Source: WTFY01 sp965205685
Lineage (GTDB): Bacteria; Pseudomonadota; Gammaproteobacteria; UBA4575
Direction of reading: 5' to 3'
Assembly: GCA_965205685.1 (NCBI GenBank)
Contig: OZ242174.1
Location: forward strand, 1,612,001-1,676,000
Length of the DNA stretch: 64,000 bases
Part shown: piece by piece, positions 9,631 to 18,638 of the stretch
Position numbering within the stretch: position 1 is the stretch's first letter
Layout: each line of letters opens with the position of its first letter
Made by a program: the position numbers and the translations under genes
Notes under the pieces: generated by a model
Database searches by the model: none
Told to the model about the DNA's origin: nothing
The model's input: only the letters and a program-made list of their open reading frames with translations

Positions 9631-10982
9631 AGCACCAGCTCCCTGACACAACTCTCGAAATCCCTGCCCCGCTCGATATAGTTCTCATACATGTCGAAGC
9701 TTGCACATGCCGGCGACAGCAACACCTTGTCACCGGCCACAGAAAGTGCGTAAGCCTGGGCCACGGCATCGCGCATGGTATCTGCAGAATGAATCTGCAC
9801 AGCTCCACGCAGGGCCTGCCGCAGCAAATCTGAATCCTGCCCGAACAAAATTGCGTGCTTGGCATGACGGGCTACTGCGGCCCGCAAACCCGCCAAATCG
9901 CCTCCCTTGAAAATCCCGCCGGCCAGCAGGATGACATTGCTTTCCAGGCTTCTCATTGACATGACAGAGGCACCGACATTGGTACCTTTTGAGTCATTGA
10001 ACCAGACCACACCGCGGGACTCGCCAACCTGGGATAAGCGGTGCGGCAATCCCTTGAAATGCCTGAGGACGCTGCACATCTTTTCCATCGACAGACCAAA
10101 GGCATGGCCAATCGCCAGCGCTGCCAGTGCATTCAGGATGCCCGCCTCACCCTGCATCTTGAGACTGTCTGTCGACAACAGGCAATGATCCCCCTGGGCC
10201 AGGTACGAGTGCATGCCCCGTTGCAACAGGCCGAAGCCACGGTCTGCTGGACGACCCAGGCCAAAATCCGTGACTATCCCGGAGGTCTTCATCTTTATCA
10301 CGAACCCGTCATCCCGATTGACCACACTGCAGCCCGCATGCGCGTAGATTCGTGCCTTGATTTCAGCATACTGCTCCAGGCTGTCGTGACGGTCGAGGTG
10401 ATCTGCAGACACGTTCAACACTGCACCGATGCGGGGTTTGAGGGACCGTGTGGACTCGAGCTGGAAGCTCGACAGCTCCAGTACAAACAGCTGGGCGTCA
10501 TCTTTTTCAAGCAGGTCCAGTACCGGGGTTCCGATATTCCCGCCTGCATACGCGCACAAACCGCAAGCAGAGGCCATCTCGGTCACCAACTGAACCACCG
10601 TGCTTTTCCCATTTGAGCCCGTCACAGCCACGACCGGCACCTGGTTGGCACTGGCAAACAGCTCAACATCTCCAAGACACTCTGCACCCTGGGCGATCGC
10701 CGCCTGAATCGCCGGACTTCTTGTATCCACGCCGGGACTCAGAATGATCTGGCTGGCTGCTGCAAACCATTGCTCTGGCAAGGCTCCCGTGCAGATGTCC
10801 AGATGCGGAAATTCCTGCCTGAAAGCAGCGAGCCCGGGAGGCTGGTCCCGGGTGTCCGCCATGGCGAAGGAAATGCCTCGTCTGCACAAGTGACGCGCTA
10901 CCGACAGGCCGGTCTTGCCAAGCCCGACAACAATGCGTTCGTGAGCGTCTTCCATCATCTGTTCTTGAAGTGCGAGTGCCAT
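9627..10982 (-). CDS. murD: UDP-N-acetylmuramoylalanine--D-glutamate ligase MurD
   Basis: Mur ligase adding D-Glu to UDP-MurNAc-L-Ala. The 451-residue sequence has the N-terminal VVGLGKTGLSVARHL, the ATP loop TGSNGKSTVVQL, the HxxRxE-region equivalent (LPHRLSQVGESRGVVWFNDSKGTN, shown in part) and a C-terminal domain with LLSPACASFDMYENYIERG. The start ATG at 10982 is five bases after the mraY stop; a second methionine pair at residues 9-10 is an alternative start. Confidence 0.96.
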   Translation of the reverse strand: MALALQEQMMEDAHERIVVGLGKTGLSVARHLCRRGISFAMADTRDQPPGLAAFRQEFPHLDICTGALPEQWFAAASQIILSPGVDTRSPAIQAAIAQGAECLGDVELFASANQVPVVAVTGSNGKSTVVQLVTEMASACGLCAYAGGNIGTPVLDLLEKDDAQLFVLELSSFQLESTRSLKPRIGAVLNVSADHLDRHDSLEQYAEIKARIYAHAGCSVVNRDDGFVIKMKTSGIVTDFGLGRPADRGFGLLQRGMHSYLAQGDHCLLSTDSLKMQGEAGILNALAALAIGHAFGLSMEKMCSVLRHFKGLPHRLSQVGESRGVVWFNDSKGTNVGASVMSMRSLESNVILLAGGIFKGGDLAGLRAAVARHAKHAILFGQDSDLLRQALRGAVQIHSADTMRDAVAQAYALSVAGDKVLLSPACASFDMYENYIERGRDFESCVRELVL

Positions 10983-10986
10983 GTCA

Positions 10987-12069
10987 TTATCGGATTTTCA
11001 GGGTTGCCAGGCTGATCAGCACGAGTACGAACGTAATGATCCAGCAGCGCACGATCACCCGGGGTTCCGGTGAACCTCCCATCTCAAAATGATGGTGCAG
11101 GGGCGCCATCTGAAAAACCCTTTTGCCTGTGAGCTTGTAAGACGCGACCTGGATCATTACGGAAACGGTTTCCACGACAAAAAGACCGCCCATGATCATC
11201 AGCACGATCTCCTGGCGCACCAGCACGGCCAACAACCCCAATGCCGCACCAAGCGACAGTGCGCCGACGTCGCCCATAAACACCTGTGCGGGGTATGCGT
11301 TGTACCAGAGAAATCCCAGCCCGGCACCAACCACTGCGCCACAGAACACCACCAGTTCTCCGGCAAGCGGCAAATACGGAATGGCAAGATAACTCGAAAA
11401 ATTCAGGTTACCGCTCAGATACGAAAATATGCCGAGGGTGCCGGCTACCATGACCACCGGCATGATGGCCAGGCCATCCAGCCCATCAGTCAGGTTCACT
11501 GCGTTGCTGGTACCCACGATGACGATGTACGTGAGCACCACGAACCAAGCGCCCAGGGGGATGATCACATTCTTGAAAAAGGGAACATACAGACTGTATT
11601 CGACGGAACTCTCTGCCGTATAGAACAACAGCAGAGCGACGCCAATCCCGATGACCGACTGCCAGAAATACTTGCTTTTAGCAGTCAGCCCCTGGCTCGA
11701 TCCGCCCAGCAGTTTCTTGATGTCATCCACGGCGCCGACCAGGCCAAACAAAAAGGTTGTAGCCAGCACAAACCACACGTACCGGTTGGTCATATCACTC
11801 CACAGGATTGCACTCAGGAAAATCGCAAACAGCAGGAACACCCCGCCCATGGTCGGCGTACCTGCCTTGGCATGATGGGTCTGTGGCCCGTCATCCCTGA
11901 CGTTCTGACTCACCTTGTAGTCGCTCAGCTTGCGGATCATGATGGGTGCCGTCACAAAGCAGATAATCAGGGCGGTCAGTACGGCCAGGATCGAACGCAA
12001 GGTCAGATACTGGAAGACATTGAATCCAGAATGGAAGCTTTCCAGATACTCGAACAGTTCAAGCAGCAT
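10987..12069 (-). CDS. mraY: Phospho-MurNAc-pentapeptide translocase MraY
   Basis: Integral membrane enzyme that transfers phospho-MurNAc-pentapeptide to undecaprenyl phosphate to make lipid I. The 360-residue product has about ten spans and the family motifs KAGTPTMGG, the Asp-rich VGAVDDIKK, NAVNLTDGLDGLA, FMGDVGALSLG and APLHHHFEMGGSPEP. The start MLLELFEYLES at 12069 overlaps the end of murF by 11 bases; an extension to 12105 lies within murF. Confidence 0.97.
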   Translation of the reverse strand: MLLELFEYLESFHSGFNVFQYLTLRSILAVLTALIICFVTAPIMIRKLSDYKVSQNVRDDGPQTHHAKAGTPTMGGVFLLFAIFLSAILWSDMTNRYVWFVLATTFLFGLVGAVDDIKKLLGGSSQGLTAKSKYFWQSVIGIGVALLLFYTAESSVEYSLYVPFFKNVIIPLGAWFVVLTYIVIVGTSNAVNLTDGLDGLAIMPVVMVAGTLGIFSYLSGNLNFSSYLAIPYLPLAGELVVFCGAVVGAGLGFLWYNAYPAQVFMGDVGALSLGAALGLLAVLVRQEIVLMIMGGLFVVETVSVMIQVASYKLTGKRVFQMAPLHHHFEMGGSPEPRVIVRCWIITFVLVLISLATLKIR

Positions 12070-13429
12070 GTTCTTTGTGACTGCCTCCCAAGTCAGCAGG
12101 GGCACGTGCCCGGATACCTTCTATAACCTTTTCCAGGTGCATGGCGCGCGAGCCTTTCACCAGTACACAAACCTGATCGTCCAGTTCATTGCGTAGACAC
12201 TCGATGATTTCGCGGTATTCCGAGAAATGCTCGCCATCCTCTCCAAATGCTTCCACCGCATGGGCGGCCAGCTTGCCGACTGCCAGCAGGCGTGTGACAC
12301 CGGATTTCCGGGCCATGATTCCGGCTTTTTTATGCAGGGCAATGCTTTCTGCGCCCAGTTCTCCCATGTCTCCAAGTACCAGCCAGTGTGCGCCGGACTC
12401 CTGTGCCTGTACATCGAGCGCAACGGACAGCGAGGCGGGATTGGCATTGTAGGTATCGTCCAGGATACATGCACCTCTGATCCCTTCGAGCCGTACCAGG
12501 CGCCCGGGTACGGGCTTTGCGGATTCAATGCCGGTACGAATATCTTCAAGCCCGATCTCGAGACCCGTACAAACCGCTGCGGCAGCAAGTGCGTTGTACA
12601 GGGCATGTTGTCCGGGAACCTGCAGGGTTGTGTGTATTTCCCCCGCCAGCGTGCGGATCCTGACCTTGCGTGAGTCCGTTTTTTCGCCAGTGACGTCCGC
12701 ATCCTGCCGGATCCCGAATGAAACCTGGCGGCGTGTACCGATGTCTTCACGCCACAAAGGTAGATACGGCTCATCGGCATTGACCACGGCAATGCCCCGC
12801 GGATTCATGTAGCGGTACAGTTCTGCTTTCGCCCGCGCCACGCCCTCCAGCGAACCGAATCCCTCCAGATGCGCGGGCCCGATGTTGCTGATCACACCGA
12901 TGTCAGGGCTTGCGATCCTAGTTAGATTCTCGATTTCACCCGCATGATTGGCGCCCATCTCGATCACCGCGTGACGATGGCTCTCATTCAGACCCAGCAG
13001 TGTCAGCGGCACACCGATGTGGTTGTTCAGGTTTCCCTGGGTGGCCAGTACGTCGCCCTGGGTGCTCAGGATCTCCCGGGTCAGTTCCTTGACGGAAGTC
13101 TTGCCATTGGAGCCGGTGATGCCAACCACCGGTATCTTGAATTTTGCACGCCATGCCTTGGCTAGGTCCTGCAGGGCCGCATGGGTTCTGCGCACAACAA
13201 TCTGCGGGTTGGCCACATCCAGTGCATGCTCGACCAGCAAAGCTCCCGCGAGTTTTGCATGCCCGGCAGCAATCAGTTCATGCGGGTCAAACCTTTCGCC
13301 CACCAAGGCGATGAACAGGTCTCCCTGGTGCAGTGTCCTCGTATCGATGGACAGGCTGGACACGAGCGTGTCTTGGCCGACCAGCTGGCCTTTCGTAATC
13401 TGCGCAATCTCGCCAAGTGTAAACCTCAT
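12059..13429 (-). CDS. murF: UDP-MurNAc-tripeptide--D-alanyl-D-alanine ligase MurF
   Basis: Adds D-Ala-D-Ala, completing the UDP-MurNAc-pentapeptide. The 456-residue product carries SIDTRTLHQGDLFIAL in the N-terminal domain, the ATP loop GITGSNGKTSVKEL, the GANHAGEIENLTRIASPDIG segment and a third domain with DDTYNANPASL. Its ATG overlaps the murE stop by four bases, so the two are probably translationally coupled. That coupling would be affected by the murE frameshift just upstream. Confidence 0.97.
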   Translation of the reverse strand: MRFTLGEIAQITKGQLVGQDTLVSSLSIDTRTLHQGDLFIALVGERFDPHELIAAGHAKLAGALLVEHALDVANPQIVVRRTHAALQDLAKAWRAKFKIPVVGITGSNGKTSVKELTREILSTQGDVLATQGNLNNHIGVPLTLLGLNESHRHAVIEMGANHAGEIENLTRIASPDIGVISNIGPAHLEGFGSLEGVARAKAELYRYMNPRGIAVVNADEPYLPLWREDIGTRRQVSFGIRQDADVTGEKTDSRKVRIRTLAGEIHTTLQVPGQHALYNALAAAAVCTGLEIGLEDIRTGIESAKPVPGRLVRLEGIRGACILDDTYNANPASLSVALDVQAQESGAHWLVLGDMGELGAESIALHKKAGIMARKSGVTRLLAVGKLAAHAVEAFGEDGEHFSEYREIIECLRNELDDQVCVLVKGSRAMHLEKVIEGIRARAPADLGGSHKEHAA

Positions 13430-14956
13430 GCCGGGTATTCCCCCAGGCAGTCTGCCGCCGTTTTCCGGTCATCGAACGGCAGACGCCTGCCTTCGATGAT
13501 CTGCAGGGTTTCGTGGCCCTTGCCCGCAATCAGCACGGTGTCGCCGGGATTCGCCTGATGTATCGCATGGGCGATGGCCTGTTTGCGGTCATGAATCACG
13601 GAATAGCTGGCAGCAGGACTGAATCCCGAGATGACATCCTGCACTATGTCGTTTGGATCTTCGAACCTGGGGTTGTCATCGGTGACCACCGCATGATCGG
13701 CCAAGGACTCCACCGCCTGGGCCATGTACTTGCGTTTGCCGGAATCCCGGTCTCCTCCGCAGCCGAACACACACCAGAGCCTGCCGCTGCACGTTTCGCG
13801 CAGCACCTGCAGAACACTGGACAAGGCCTGGGGGGTGTGCGCGTAATCCACGAGCACACTCGGTGCATCTTCACCTGCCTGGATCACGCTCCATTCTTCC
13901 AGGCACGGTTTTCACGCGGGATACGGCAGCGATGACTTCATCCAGTGCATGACCATTCACCAGCAACGCTCCAGTCACGGCCAGCAGATTACTGACATTG
14001 AATTTCCCGCAAAGCCTGGTGTCAATGACACCCGAACCCCAACTCGAGTCAATCTCGATCACGGTTCCTTTTTGAGAAGCAGACACGTTGCTTGCGTAAA
14101 CATGAGGTTCCTTGCCAGCCAGGCGCATGCTGCAGGAATACGGGATGACCCGGATGTGGTTACCTGCCTCTTCCGCCAGCTTGCGGCCGAATGCATCATC
14201 AACGTTGATGACCGCATGCTGCAAACCTGCAATCTGAAACAGAATGCGTTTGGAATTTTTGTAATCTTCCAGGCTCGGGTGATAGTCCATGTGGTCTTGA
14301 CCCAGGTTCGTAAAGATCGCTGTGTCCACGTCCACGCCATTCAATCTCCCCTGCTTGAGGCCATGGGACGAGGCCTCGACAACCACTTGCGGAATCTCCT
14401 TCTCGAAGAAACCTTGCAGCAGGGCCTGCACACGGATAGCGTCGGGAGTGGTGCAGGCTTCAGGCTCGAGGTCCGGATGAATGCCATATCCCAATGTGCC
14501 AACCACTCCACAGGGGATTCCCAGTTGCGCAAAGGCCTGTGCTAGAAACTGGCTGACGGAAGTTTTCCCGTCCGTGCCCGTTACGCCGATCACACAAATG
14601 TGCGACGAGGGGTTCCGGTAAAACCGCCGTGCTATGAGCCCGATCTGTTGTTGCAGGTCAGGGATCCGTATACAGGGCAAGTCGTCTCGCAAGCAATCCT
14701 TCCGGGCATGAAGGCCAGGCTCCCAGGCAATTGCAGCGGCACCCCGGGCCATGGCCTGCTGGCTGAACTGCAGACCGTGCTGGCGTGTGCCTTGTGTGGC
14801 AAAGAACAGGGCTCCCGCTTCAATCGTGCGGCTGTCAAGACCAAGTCCAGTGATCACCGTATCGCTATGCATCTTTTGCACCTGTGCCCATCCGTCCAGC
14901 AAGTCTGCCAGAGGCCAGGAAAATGATGATCCTTGTGTGCACGGCCTAGCCTGCAT
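13426..14956 (-). pseudogene. murE: MurE, meso-diaminopimelate-adding ligase, interrupted by a single-base frameshift
   Basis: MurE adds meso-DAP to UDP-MurNAc-L-Ala-D-Glu. The first frame (14956 down to 13871) has SRTIEAGALFFAT, the ATP loop GVTGTDGKTSVSQF and HGLKQGRLNGV, then reads VPGRMERDPGR and stops. The second frame continues without a gap as VIQAGEDAPSVLVDYAHTP and includes the DAP-specific DNPR motif (VVTDDNPRFEDP) and GKGHETLQII, ending at 13426. Skipping the C after ATG GAG (near 13892) restores GRME-VIQAGEDAP, as in intact homologues. Both halves are otherwise well conserved and the gene is essential, so a sequencing or assembly error is the first explanation. Recoding is less likely: there is no slippery run or stop at the shift. 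The start used (14956) overlaps the ftsI end; 14986 is an alternative. Confidence 0.9.
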
Positions 14957-16661
14957 GGTCTTGAGGAAGGCGAACGGTATCGACACGCAAGGACACGTTG
15001 TCAGGTGTAATGTTCAACAAACGCAAAGCTCCCCCCATGATCTTCGAAAAAACAGGCGCTGCCACATGACCACCGTAGTAGGCTCCCTTGCTGGGCTCGT
15101 TGACCAAAACGACAAGCACCAGTCTCGGGTCACTTGCCGGTGCCATGCCTGCGAACATCGCAATGTACTTTTTCTCATAACCGTCGCCTGCCGACTTGCG
15201 CACGGTGCCGGTTTTGCCTGCAATCGTATAACCCGGCACTCCGGCCCGGGAACCGGTGCCCTCCGCGGAGACCGCCGCATTCAGGGTTGAGCGGACCTGG
15301 CGTACGGTTTGCGGTGAAAGCACACTGGGCTGCGTGCTCCCGCGGGAATCCTCTTCTTCCCTGCGCAGCATGGAGATGGTGGCTCGCTTGCCGTCGGATG
15401 CCAGCACGGTGTAGGCCCGTGCCAGTTGCAGCGCGGTCATCGACATGCCGTAGCCGTATGCCATTGTGGCATGCTCGGTCTTGTGCCAGTCCTGGAAGTT
15501 TTTCAGGTAACCGGTCGCCTCGCCCGGGAATCCGGACTCCGTAGACTGACCCACCCCTATCGCGTCATAGGTAGTCCACAGGTCCTGTCGCGGGATCGTG
15601 AACACCATTTTCACGGCACCGACATTGCTGGACTTCAGCAACACTTCGCTGACTGAAAGCGGACCGAAGTCGCGGATGTCCCGAATCGTGAACGGACCCA
15701 CTTTATAGGTTCCCGGCGTGGTGTCGATCACGGTCTCCGGGGAATAACGTTTGGAATCCAGGGCCAGCGCAACCACAAACGGTTTCATCGTCGACCCCGG
15801 TTCAAACACATCCGTGACCGCGCGATTACGGTACGTGTGCTGCTTGTGTTCCTTGCGATTGTTCGGGTTGAACGAGGGCACATTGACCATGGCCAGCACC
15901 TCACCCGTTTTGGTATCCACCATGACTGCTGATGCCGAAAGGGCACCATGCTGGAGGTAGGCAGCCTTCAATTCGCGGTAAGCCAGGTATTGCACTCTTC
16001 GATCTATGCTCAATGTCAGGTTTTGCCCCGGGCGCGGGATCCGGATGGCTTCGACATCCTCAACAATCCGGTTGAGCTGATCCTTGATCACCTTCTTGGC
16101 ACCGGGCTGTCCCGCCAGCCAGTCTTCATAGGCCAGCTCTATGCCCTCCAGGCCCTTGTCATCAATGCCTGTGAAACCGATCACATGGGAACTGACCTCT
16201 GCGGTGGGATAATAGCGCCGGTATTCCCGTTGCAGATAAAATCCCAACAAGTCGCTTTGCCGCAAGCGTTCAGCCTGCTGTGGATCTATATGGCGCTTGA
16301 TGTACAGGAATTGCCGGTTTTTCTTCTGCTCGAGTTTGCCGACCAGATCTCTCACCTTCAGATCCAGGATTTCAGCCGCACGTACCACGGAGTCATGACT
16401 GTCAAGGGCCTCGGCGGGATTGGCCCAAACTGAAAAAACCGGCGTGCTCACTGCGAGTAATTGACCGTTTCGGTCCAGAATCATCCCACGATGTGCTGGC
16501 ATCTCAACTACCCGCAAGTGGCGCGCCTTACCTTCCTCCTCCAGGAATTCATGGTCGAACAGCTGCAGTTCAACAGCCCGTACAAACAACACAGCCAGTC
16601 CGAATACGAAGACAGACAACACAACTATACGTCTTCCTCTGAAATTCGGTGCCTGCTTCAT
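14946..16661 (-). CDS. ftsI: Septal peptidoglycan transpeptidase FtsI (PBP3)
   Basis: Class B penicillin-binding protein that crosslinks septal peptidoglycan with FtsW. The 571-residue product has one N-terminal membrane span (IVVLSVFVFGLAVLFVRAV), a dimerisation/pedestal domain, then the transpeptidase motifs SxxK (GSTMKPF, about residue 290), SxN (SSN, about 347) and KTG (AGKTGTVRK, about 475). Length is family-typical. It starts five bases after the ftsL stop and overlaps murE. Confidence 0.97.
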   Translation of the reverse strand: MKQAPNFRGRRIVVLSVFVFGLAVLFVRAVELQLFDHEFLEEEGKARHLRVVEMPAHRGMILDRNGQLLAVSTPVFSVWANPAEALDSHDSVVRAAEILDLKVRDLVGKLEQKKNRQFLYIKRHIDPQQAERLRQSDLLGFYLQREYRRYYPTAEVSSHVIGFTGIDDKGLEGIELAYEDWLAGQPGAKKVIKDQLNRIVEDVEAIRIPRPGQNLTLSIDRRVQYLAYRELKAAYLQHGALSASAVMVDTKTGEVLAMVNVPSFNPNNRKEHKQHTYRNRAVTDVFEPGSTMKPFVVALALDSKRYSPETVIDTTPGTYKVGPFTIRDIRDFGPLSVSEVLLKSSNVGAVKMVFTIPRQDLWTTYDAIGVGQSTESGFPGEATGYLKNFQDWHKTEHATMAYGYGMSMTALQLARAYTVLASDGKRATISMLRREEEDSRGSTQPSVLSPQTVRQVRSTLNAAVSAEGTGSRAGVPGYTIAGKTGTVRKSAGDGYEKKYIAMFAGMAPASDPRLVLVVLVNEPSKGAYYGGHVAAPVFSKIMGGALRLLNITPDNVSLRVDTVRLPQDHAG

Positions 16662-16665
16662 GACG

Positions 16666-16938
16666 TCAACGGGATTCCAGAAGTACCAGCCTTTCCTTGT
16701 GGACCTGGCTCATCCCGAGTTCTTCACGTGCCAGTTTCTCTACCCGGCTGTGTGCCAGCCAGGTACTTTGCTCCAGCTGCAGACGGCCCCACTCGACCTG
16801 TAATTCGTCAAACTGGTTCTGCAATTTCTGCAACTCGATAAATTCCTTGCGCAGGGAATGCTCCGAATACACGATGCCCACGCCGGTGAATACATTCACC
16901 GCAATCAGGATCAGCACAAGCACAAACCTGCCTAACAT
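16666..16938 (-). CDS. ftsL: Cell division protein FtsL
   Basis: Small bitopic divisome protein that forms the FtsQ-FtsB-FtsL complex. The 90-residue product has a very short cytoplasmic end, one span (FVLVLILIAVNVFTGVGIVY) and a periplasmic leucine-zipper-like coiled coil (LRKEFIELQKLQNQFDELQ). It ends with the ELGMSQVHKERLVLLES type tail. The start MLGRFVLV at 16938 overlaps the rsmH stop; the longer in-frame extension lies inside rsmH. Confidence 0.93.
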   Translation of the reverse strand: MLGRFVLVLILIAVNVFTGVGIVYSEHSLRKEFIELQKLQNQFDELQVEWGRLQLEQSTWLAHSRVEKLAREELGMSQVHKERLVLLESR

Positions 16939-17870
16939 GCGACACGCTCCAGGATATACAGCTTGGCACTGCGTGCCCGTTTGTTGGCAGCGACTTCCTC
17001 CGCAGAAGGGCACACCGGTCTGCCAACTCTTTTCAGTTGCGGCCCGGGCAACCCGGTAACAGGCAGCTTGCGCGGTGCAGCGGGCTGACTGTGTTTCCTG
17101 AGCACGCCCTTCACTGTCTGGTCTTCCAGTGAATGAAAGGTGATCACCAGCAACCTCCCAAATTCTGCCAACAGCCCCACGCTACCATCCAAGGCAGCTT
17201 CCAGTGCCTTCAGTTCCTCGTTGATAAAAATGCGGATGGCCTGAAAGGTTCGGGTTGCCGGGTGCTTTTTCTCCCGGGGTCCTGTGACTGAACGCCGCAC
17301 AAGCTCGGCCAATTGCCGGGTGGTTTTCAGGGGGCGGACTTGCCGTTCTTTCAGCACGGCGGCTGCGATCTTTTTTGCATGGCGTTCTTCGCCATATACC
17401 CTGAGCACGTTCTCAAGGTCATGAAGGCTGACCTGCCCCAACCAGTCGGCTGCGGTGATTCCCCTGTTCGTATTCATGCGCATGTCCAGTGGCCCATCCT
17501 GCGCAAAACTGAATCCTCTCTCGGGACTGTCCAGTTGCGGGGATGAAACCCCCAAATCAAACAAAACACCCTTTACCTTTCCCACAAACCCGTGTTCTTC
17601 GGCGAACCGGACAACCTCCGAGAAGTTTCCCGGCTCGATCACGACGCGCCGGTCCCCCGCAAACAGTCTCCTGGCATGGTCAATGGCCTGCGGATCCTGA
17701 TCCAAAACCAGAAGGCGGCCCCGGCGGCCCAATCTTTTCAAAATTTCCCGGCTGTGCCCCCCACGCCCATATGTACAATCGACATAGACACCGTCCGGGT
17801 CTATTTTCAAGGCCTCAACCACTTCCAAAAGCAAGACCGGCTGATGCAGGCAAAGTGCACCTGACCGCAT
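16932..17870 (-). CDS. rsmH: 16S rRNA m4C1402 methyltransferase RsmH
   Basis: SAM-dependent N4-methyltransferase acting on cytosine 1402 of 16S rRNA. The 312-residue product has the N-terminal HQPVLLLEVVEAL, the SAM-binding YVDCTYGRGGHSREIL, the DLGVSSPQLDSPERGFSF segment and the catalytic-domain ending VITFHSLEDQTVK. It sits between mraZ (two-base gap) and ftsL, as in most dcw clusters. Confidence 0.97.
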   Translation of the reverse strand: MRSGALCLHQPVLLLEVVEALKIDPDGVYVDCTYGRGGHSREILKRLGRRGRLLVLDQDPQAIDHARRLFAGDRRVVIEPGNFSEVVRFAEEHGFVGKVKGVLFDLGVSSPQLDSPERGFSFAQDGPLDMRMNTNRGITAADWLGQVSLHDLENVLRVYGEERHAKKIAAAVLKERQVRPLKTTRQLAELVRRSVTGPREKKHPATRTFQAIRIFINEELKALEAALDGSVGLLAEFGRLLVITFHSLEDQTVKGVLRKHSQPAAPRKLPVTGLPGPQLKRVGRPVCPSAEEVAANKRARSAKLYILERVAC

Positions 17871-17872
17871 CG

Positions 17873-18328
17873 TCAGATGGAAAGATTCTCTAGTGAGGCC
17901 GCAATGCTATTCGACCTGCTTTCCTCCTCGATCCATGACTCGCGCTCCTCAGACCACGTGTCCCGGTCCCATAGTTCAAACTTGTTGCCCTGCCCGATCA
18001 GCACGGCGTGCTTATTGAGGTTCGCAAACTCGCGCAACGGCGGCGGCAACAGAACCCGGTACTGACCGTCGACCTCGCATTCTGTAGCATGGCCAAGGAG
18101 CAGACGCTGCCAACGCCTGGTCTGTTTTTCTATGCTGGTCCGCCGCATCAGTTCCTGCTCAATCTGCTCCCATGCAGGCAGCGGGTAGATCAGCAGGCAA
18201 CGATCGGCGTCCACGGTCACTACCAGACTGCCGCTGCATTTTTGCTGAATACTTTCGCGATAACGGGCAGGTATGGACAGCCGGCCCTTCGCATCCAGAT
18301 TAAGATCGTTAATACCCCGGAACATCAA
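17873..18328 (-). CDS. mraZ: Transcriptional regulator MraZ
   Basis: AbrB-like DNA-binding protein that represses its own dcw promoter in E. coli. The 151-residue product starts MMFRGINDLNLDAKGRLSIPAR, giving the first DNA-binding element, and has the second element near residue 95 (CEVDGQYRVLLPPPLREFA). Either of the first two methionines could be the start. It is the first gene of the operon, and its expected three-repeat operator is found just upstream at 18349-18373. Confidence 0.96.
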   Translation of the reverse strand: MMFRGINDLNLDAKGRLSIPARYRESIQQKCSGSLVVTVDADRCLLIYPLPAWEQIEQELMRRTSIEKQTRRWQRLLLGHATECEVDGQYRVLLPPPLREFANLNKHAVLIGQGNKFELWDRDTWSEERESWIEEESRSNSIAASLENLSI

Positions 18329-18348
18329 TCACGTAGCATGGAATTTTA

Positions 18349-18373
18349 TTCCATAGTCTCCCACTTTCTCCCA
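18349..18373 (-). promoter_or_regulatory. Predicted MraZ operator: three direct repeats
   Basis: On the minus strand three 5-base repeats, TGGGA, TGGGA and TGGAA, are separated by exactly five bases each (plus-strand TCCCA at 18369-18373 and 18359-18363, TTCCA at 18349-18353). E. coli MraZ is known to bind TGGGN repeats with 5-base spacers between the promoter and mraZ. Spacing, position and neighbour all agree, so autoregulation is a strong inference. Confidence 0.85.
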
Positions 18374-18382
18374 CTTTTCGAC

Positions 18383-18411
18383 ACTATAGAAACGAGTTTG
18401 CCCGATTGCAA
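18383..18411 (-). promoter_or_regulatory. Sigma70-type promoter of the dcw operon
   Basis: The minus strand has TTGCAA (18406-18411), a 17-base spacer, and TATAGT (18383-18388). The -10 lies just upstream of the MraZ repeats, so the operator would cover the transcription start and early transcribed region. This is the only strong promoter seen ahead of the 17-gene cluster. Confidence 0.75.
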
Positions 18412-18638
18412 GCAAAACCGGGCAAAAACTTGGAAAAATACTTGCAGGACAGTGGGTTAAGCGCTGAAATTCACGCCCAGAAACCCTCAAAAATTTGAAG
18501 AAACCATTTTAAATCTGTGGGTTAACACAGGAAGATAAAGTTCAGGATTAAGAGTGGGAAATTTTCCCTCGAATTCGGGGCCGCCGACCGCTATCAGGTC
18601 AGCGGTAAATCGGAATTTTTGGCCAAATCCGGCCGATT
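18412..18638. other. Intergenic region between the dcw promoter and rnpB, with a GTGGGTTAA repeat
   Basis: No gene is seen here. Two exact copies of GTGGGTTAA lie at 18452-18460 and 18517-18525, 65 bases apart, and a related GAGTGGGAA lies near 18553. A hairpin-forming segment (ACCGCT...AGCGGT) lies near 18588-18607. The stretch next to rnpB (18611-18638) has a short inverted repeat (GGCC...GGCC and AATCGG...CCGATT) that may end the rnpB transcript, although it lacks a clean T-run. Confidence 0.45.

Noticed and set aside
13426..13887. Separate 153-residue gene after murE
   Set aside because: It is the C-terminal half of MurE (DNPR motif) displaced by a frameshift, not an independent gene.
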